From Durusdinium trenchii (lineage: Eukaryota > Sar > Dinophyceae > Suessiales > Symbiodiniaceae), in the NCBI GenBank assembly GCA_963970005.1, contig CAXAMN010027362.1, positions 364,990 to 428,989 of the forward strand: 64,000 nt of DNA, in the 5' to 3' direction. The position numbers were made by a program, and so were the translations under genes. Positions within the stretch are counted from its first letter, which is position 1; the number at the start of each line of letters is the position of its first letter. Positions 59,175 to 64,000 of the stretch are shown piece by piece. The notes beneath the pieces are model-generated. The model saw only the letters and a list, made by a program, of their open reading frames with translations, did no database searches and was not told the DNA's origin.

Positions 59175-59282
59175 CTACCAGCGCCATACTACCCCAAAGT
59201 GGCATGACTTCAAGGCGAAGCTGGCGAAGCGCTGGCTGTCCCTCTCAGACGTCCGGCCCTCCATCTCACCGTCCAAGTACTC
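59175..59282 (-). CDS. Candidate exon beginning EYLDGEMEGRTSERDSQ
   Basis: After CCTTCAG|G the minus strand reads EYLDGEMEGRTSERDSQ and RFASFALK. Composition looks coding. The 3' end is unclear: a GC donor inside AGCCA|GCGC would end it near 59,230, or it may run further; the end given is the outer limit of the open frame considered. No family is recognised. Confidence 0.38.
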   Translation of the reverse strand, partial: EYLDGEMEGRTSERDSQRFASFALKSCHFGVVWRW

Positions 59283-59619
59283 CTGAAGGGCCGAGACACA
59301 ACATAGGCATCGACTAGACAGGATCATACCTTGGTATGGATATTGATACTTTCTATGGAGGTTGGTACTAATCAAAATCCCTAGTATGGCTATATATATA
59401 TTATATATCTGATCATCCCTAGTATTAGTATGCATATTTATATATGATATAATATACCTAAGCTTATTAGTGTGGATATTGGTACTTTCTTTTCCAGTCC
59501 TGTGCAAACAACGAAGGTTGCTTCCCCATTGATGGTGTCTGTATGCACAGCCAATGCAACAAAGGTCCACCTTTTCAGGTCCATGAAGCAGTACCGGTGT
59601 GGTTGACATGCAGTAGACC

Positions 59620-59712
59620 CTTTGTTACTAGTAGCTTCTTGTCCCTAGTTGTACGGCCAGGAGCTACTAGTAGCGTCCTTGCCGTCCTTGCTTTTAGTAG
59701 CGATGCCCTTTG
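59620..59712. repeat. CTAGTAG-family repeat
   Basis: CTAGTAGCTTCTTGTCCCTAG, GGCCAGGAGCTACTAGTAGC and TTTTAGTAGCGATG in succession, matching the 1.8 kb array. Confidence 0.8.
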
Positions 59713-60366
59713 TTGCTCGTAGCAGGTAGCATTGGACAAATACAAAAACAATTTGGGAATATACCAATTGACATGCAGAATGTTCCTCTGTTGGGAGAAT
59801 CTTGACTGTCTTGAGCAGTGGTTGCTACACCTTTTGCTGAAAACCTGACAGGCGCTGTTTCCTTTCTGGCAGAATCCAGGCCCCCACCAAAAAAGTTTGA
59901 ACAAAAGAACATGCAGTCATCGAAGAATATTCGACTTTGTATCCTGAACTCGGTGGCCCACAAGAACTGAATGCATCCCAAAGCATGCCCAGTTGTGGTT
60001 CTCGTCTGCAAGTTAGAAGTGGCTTAACGTGACTTTTTTCCAAATCCAGATTGTAGGGATTCAACCCACCCAACCACCACGCTCAATTCTCGCTTAAACC
60101 AGTGCTACGCCCCACTTGGGCGTACAGGTCACAAGTTCCTTTGTTCCACAAGAATAGTCAGGTACCAATACCACCACCTTCATCCACTCTCAAGGTTCAG
60201 ATGGCCAAACGCTTCTCAAAATGGATTGAACAGTCTCCCTTCATATCCCTTCATGTGATTCCAAAGCAACCTAATAGCAATGGCCTCCAGGGCCTTACTC
60301 GTGTCATTCCAAGCAACCACCGTTCCCGCTCGCTGCCGAAGGCGATGGACGGACCCTCATCCTCGC

Positions 60367-60420
60367 CTCCAACGAGAGGTCGGCACACTCGGCAGCATCC
60401 GCGTCGCCCCGCGCCACGGC
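60367..60420 (-). CDS. Candidate microexon upstream of the IQ exons
   Basis: An 18-codon phase 0-0 segment between GGCCAG|G and TTGGAG|GCGAGG (GC donor), reading AVARGDADAAECADLSLE. It sits in a short GC-rich island in otherwise AT-rich DNA. The plus strand is also open here, so strand is not certain. Confidence 0.35.
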
Positions 60421-60429
60421 CTGGCCGCG

Positions 60430-61604
60430 GCGAGAGGTAGAATATGCGTCTATGAGTGTTGAGGGAACATGGTCTTGGCTAGAATGTTATGTATATATAT
60501 GTATAGTATTGTAACATTGTATACTTATTTGTTTTCGACAAAATGGACTTACTCAGTAACATGAAAACCTCTTTAAAAACAACTAGAACGTCTAACATCT
60601 TCATGGCCCACTGATGAGGAGTATCCCAAAGGTCTGTTCAAATTGAAGGGATGTATGGTTGTTTGCTTTCCGCATGACCTACTAATTACAGTTAGGGTCC
60701 TGTTACTGTAAAGTTGAGACATGTTGAGAACTTCTCAAGGTCGCGGTGTTCTTGAGTTGCCATGTTTTTTTAAAGATAAAATATATAGAACACATTACAA
60801 AACACATTGATATTAGAATGATAAATACACTGAAATATATTCAAAACAAAGTATGATTCGCTTTAAGAACTATTGGAAAATATGGAAAACACAACAATAC
60901 GAAACAATGAGACAACATCAATATATGATGTTTGTGATCTCCAAACATAAGACAAATACCAAACAATTCAAACAAACAACACTATATAATCATGTTAATG
61001 TTTTGCAGCGTGTCTTATTGGTTTTCTTACACGTCATCAAAACGTGTCGTTTTATGTCGTATTGTTGTTCATCATATTCCCTGACACTTGAATTTACAAA
61101 TTGATTTCGTATTTCTGGGCAGGAATATGAATGACAATCCCTCAAAGCTTGGTGACTTGTATCTCTCAATGCTATAGCCAGTTGATCTTCATGTGGAGTG
61201 ACTATACACTGGCATACATTGTATACTAGGTTTGACAGGTAATATAGCAAGCACTATAGTAAGCCACAACCACATGGACACGGCGATCCGGCTCAAGACT
61301 CACTAGGGTGGCAATACACTTCGCATGACTGCACGATGAAGTCGACGCTACACTTTCTTTGCAATGGCAAATAAGAAGGCAACACAAATTCATTCAACAT
61401 CCAATTACAACACGTGGGCCCACGTGCAAGGGCTACTCTACATTGAAAAGGTCTCCAGCTTTCCTCAGGAGCCTGTTCCTGAGGCGGTATTTCAGGGCAT
61501 AGCCGCATAGCCTACTCAATCCTAATCCCTCTCCTGCAAAGAAGCAAGGGGTCTGCAAGGGGTTCCAACTCCCCCCAATTCTGCCAGTCACTCACTCATG
61601 GTCA
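60430..61604. other. AT-rich intergenic DNA
   Basis: Lies between the terminal exon ending at 61,605 and the first candidate of the next gene. Strongly AT-rich at 60,480-61,100 with no exon candidate; it may hold the promoter of the IQ-exon gene, but no motif is visible. Confidence 0.4.
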
Positions 61605-61868
61605 CTACAGCTGTCGAGCGGCCTCGCAAATAGCCCAGAAGATGGGTAAACCCATGCGTTGCTCTGAGCTGTTCTCGCTCTGGCTCAGGAAGCCCTGCCA
61701 AAGCTTCTCCGCCTGGGCGCAGCGCTGAGGCATGAGTTCGAAGCGCTTCCTTTCAACAGTGGAAAGCCATGGGATGAACATGGGGTGCCATGTGCCGAAG
61801 GAATTCGAATTGGATCTCTTCCCTTCATCGATGACTTCAGCTCTGGTTCCACTTCGTCGGACACTCCA
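61605..61868 (-). CDS. Terminal exon of an unrecognised gene
   Basis: An open frame of 87 codons with no internal stop ends at TAG (61,605-61,607); it is preceded by a possible acceptor ACATAG|T. It contains RSNSNSFGTWHPMFIPWL, then ERKRFELMPQRCAQAEKLWQ, and ends PIFWAICEAARQL. Amino acid use (Trp, Phe, Glu, Arg) looks strongly coding compared with surrounding DNA. The rest of the gene would lie above 61.87 kb and perhaps outside the window. The Met-initiated part is only 58 residues. No domain recognised. Confidence 0.5.
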   Translation of the reverse strand, partial: WSVRRSGTRAEVIDEGKRSNSNSFGTWHPMFIPWLSTVERKRFELMPQRCAQAEKLWQGFLSQSENSSEQRMGLPIFWAICEAARQL

Positions 61869-64000
61869 CTATGTAGTTCTGCATATTGCTTGGCCAACCA
61901 AACCAACTCTAGATTTCCACAAGATATTCCATGATATTCATCACTTACATAGTCTATCATAGTCTATCCAGTTCCTGATCACAGGAATCTTCCCCCAACA
62001 GGGCGTAGCCGCATAGCCGGCCTTGCCATGGGAGATCTGGTGGACCTTCTGTATGGCTGTGACCTCAAAAAGGCACCGATGTCATGGCTGTTCTCTCGCG
62101 TGTCATTAGCGCACCACATGTGAGGCACCGTTCATATCCATGAGGTCCATGAGGCTAAGGGGTTTGCCATGGTGTGGCAGTATGGTTTATGGATCCCGTG
62201 GCAGTAGGGGCTTGTTCGTGCAGGTCGACAACCCAAAGGTGGTACCATTTTTGGATGGACCCGCGTTTTCGGAGCTTAGCAACAAAAGTAACTTTAATTG
62301 TTCTTCGTGTACAGCAGCGCCCATGTTGCAACTCTGGGCGGGTTGGTTGGGTTCCCAGTGAGACTCCAGGTGTGCGATGATCAAAACTCTTATGACAGAA
62401 TTTGAATATATAATTAGCTGGAAAGGTATGGTTTTCCCGACCCTGCGGTATCGTTTTCCAAGGACAATCACACAATACATCACGTTAACCGTAGAAACAA
62501 CAGCCTCTTGCTTCTTCGCTTCACTACTAATGATGCTGTCGCTCCTTCCACCCGGAAGTCTTAGGCATCTAGGCCAGGGTCTATCAAAGCAGATTTCGCA
62601 CAGGTTTTGGTATCATTTTAGGTCTTGTTTTAGTCCCAAGTGTTGCTTCACTCCAGCATATGAATTTTTTGAACACCACAGAACAATATGTTCTTCATAT
62701 CAAAAGAGCACAAACCTAATCTCAGTCCATACCGCGTACTTCATGGCTTGGAAACAGGCCGCAGCGAGCAATCAATCGAGATGCACATGCAAATCCACTA
62801 AAACAAGTATCGGTTTTAATGTGCCGGTATCGTCTTCCATAGTGTGTCTAAAATATCTGAACGAATTCCATATGTATCTTATTCTTATGTATATAGATGT
62901 GAACCGATTGATAGTTGCTCAGCTCTCTGTTAGTGGAACAAAGCTTCTTTTACCTCTTGAGCAGGAAACCAACAATTCCCTCATTTGTATCAGCAAAATC
63001 ACTGTTGGCATCGTTTCTGGGGCATTGATATAATGCTCTCCTGTACCAGACTGGATCAATAAAGAGGTCCCCGAGCAGCTGGAGGTTTGCTGGTGCTTGA
63101 ATCAACACATTTGGAACATGAACTCGTGACAAAAGGGCCCGGGCTTGTAGTATAGTATTAGTATAAATAGTATAGAGGAGAGGTGACTGAGCAGTCAAAA
63201 CTTATGTCTTGACCGGTCAACAGCCTCTCGTTTTTTGGCTGCTTTTGGGGCTCACAGTCTCACCTTGCTACATTCTACAGTAAGGGCTTTGTAGCATCAA
63301 TGTCACATGTCAACCTTCCTGGATCATGTTTCTTGACATCTGGTTCTTGTTTTGTGATCGTTCTGGTTGTTTATCGGCCCGCACCTAACTGATTCATCTG
63401 ATTCAGGGAAATTCATCTTCCCAGCCTTTTCGTGTTTCTTCTCTGGGTACCCCAACGAAGCCAAGCTGGTTCAAGGCTGCATCATCAGCTTCGATCTGGA
63501 ATTCAATGGCCCAGTCCTCAACTATGGTACCCACGTGTACCCAATGAGTCGGCCCAGTGTGAGTGATCCAATGTAATTCTTCATAACTTATCTATATACG
63601 ACAACACAAATGGATCAAATGGATCAATCAAAAATCACCTGTCAGACAGGGCAAGGATAAAAATCAAGAGCAGGATCGATTCGATTTGAGGTACAAATAT
63701 GCAACATTATGCAACAAATTATGCCTCAACGACCCACGAGTTGGTGAGTCCTCGGGGTGCAGGGACATCCTCAGGTGCCTCTACTCCCCAGAACTTTGAC
63801 GCAAGCCCCGGGCACAGACTAAAGCTCCAATCTAGGCCACCATTTGGGCATAAAGAACCAAGAGTTGCAACTGAATCAGCTGCTTTGGCATTGCCCAAAC
63901 ATGTTTGAACGATTTCCACTACTGAGATTTGCTAGAGCATCTTCAAAAAGTAATTTCTACTTGGACCCGTTTTACTTTATGTATCTTTATACGGAGCCCT
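61869..64000. other. Upstream part of the gene ending at 61,605; exons not fixed
   Basis: Weak coding-like minus frames occur near 62,200-62,330 (FVAKLRKRGSIQKWYHLW). Splice sites are not convincing. TA-rich short tracts near 62,860 and 63,150. Confidence 0.3.

Noticed and set aside
58795-59286. Plus-strand frame of 163 codons
   Set aside because: No recognisable domain or splice context, AT-rich composition, and it overlaps a coding-like minus-strand segment at 59.2 kb.
1-64000. CRISPR arrays, rRNA, tRNA, riboswitches, bacterial promoters or operons
   Set aside because: None seen. The tandem repeats lack regular spacers, and gene structure is spliced and eukaryotic.
1-64000. Dinoflagellate spliced-leader relics (core TAGCCATTTTGGCTC)
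   Set aside because: Scanned by eye on both strands near the relics and gene starts; only chance partial matches such as GAGCCAAG were seen.

Overview
The window looks like nuclear DNA of a dinoflagellate, most probably Symbiodiniaceae-like. The signs are: no long intact open frame, small exons (31-125 bp in the one gene that can be traced) separated by introns of 0.2-5 kb, a strict AG|G at every intron 3' end that I could fix by homology, many GC and a few GA 5' splice sites next to GT, and abundant microsatellites and short dispersed repeats. I see no bacterial-type operon, CRISPR array, rRNA, tRNA or intact mobile element. The taxonomic call is an inference from gene structure, not from a marker gene.

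All supported exons lie on the minus strand, so genes read from high to low coordinates. The best-supported gene covers 32,210 to 14,770. It is a eukaryotic MoeA-type molybdopterin molybdenumtransferase (gephyrin E domain / plant Cnx1 E domain), the enzyme that inserts molybdate into molybdopterin in molybdenum cofactor synthesis. I place 16 exons (about 1.15 kb of coding sequence) from the ALG..LAED segment to a stop codon. Two short exons remain unplaced: one in the 5 kb intron 22,204-27,198 and one in the 2.5 kb intron 14,844-17,378. Reading phases agree across every placed junction.

Further upstream for that strand (50.8-58 kb) is a series of symmetric phase 0-0 microexons of 17-20 codons. 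Five of them each encode one calmodulin-binding IQ motif (57,888-57,944; 55,660-55,719; 53,789-53,845; 51,320-51,370; 50,834-50,884). Candidate microexons of the same type lie between and around them (60,367; 57,012; 52,447; 49,573; 45,449). Two further phase 0-0 candidates (40,375 and 32,544) and one exon with an EF-hand-like Asp-rich loop (33,279-33,329) lie between the array and the MoeA gene. A separate gene appears to end on the minus strand at 61,605. A possible terminal exon ends at 44,652. Below 14.7 kb, weaker minus-strand exon candidates stand at 14.4, 9.9, 7.3 and 6.1 kb.

The rest is repeats, introns and intergenic DNA: a degenerate tandem array at 1-900, purine tracts at 3.3-3.7 kb, a minisatellite block at 23.9-25.6 kb followed by GA/GACA microsatellites to 26.6 kb (all inside one MoeA-gene intron), an (AGT)n tract at 54.7 kb, a CTAGTAG-rich dispersed family, and a roughly 170 bp dispersed element with three copies. 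Two introns of the MoeA gene also carry what look like decayed, frameshifted coding fragments in the same orientation.
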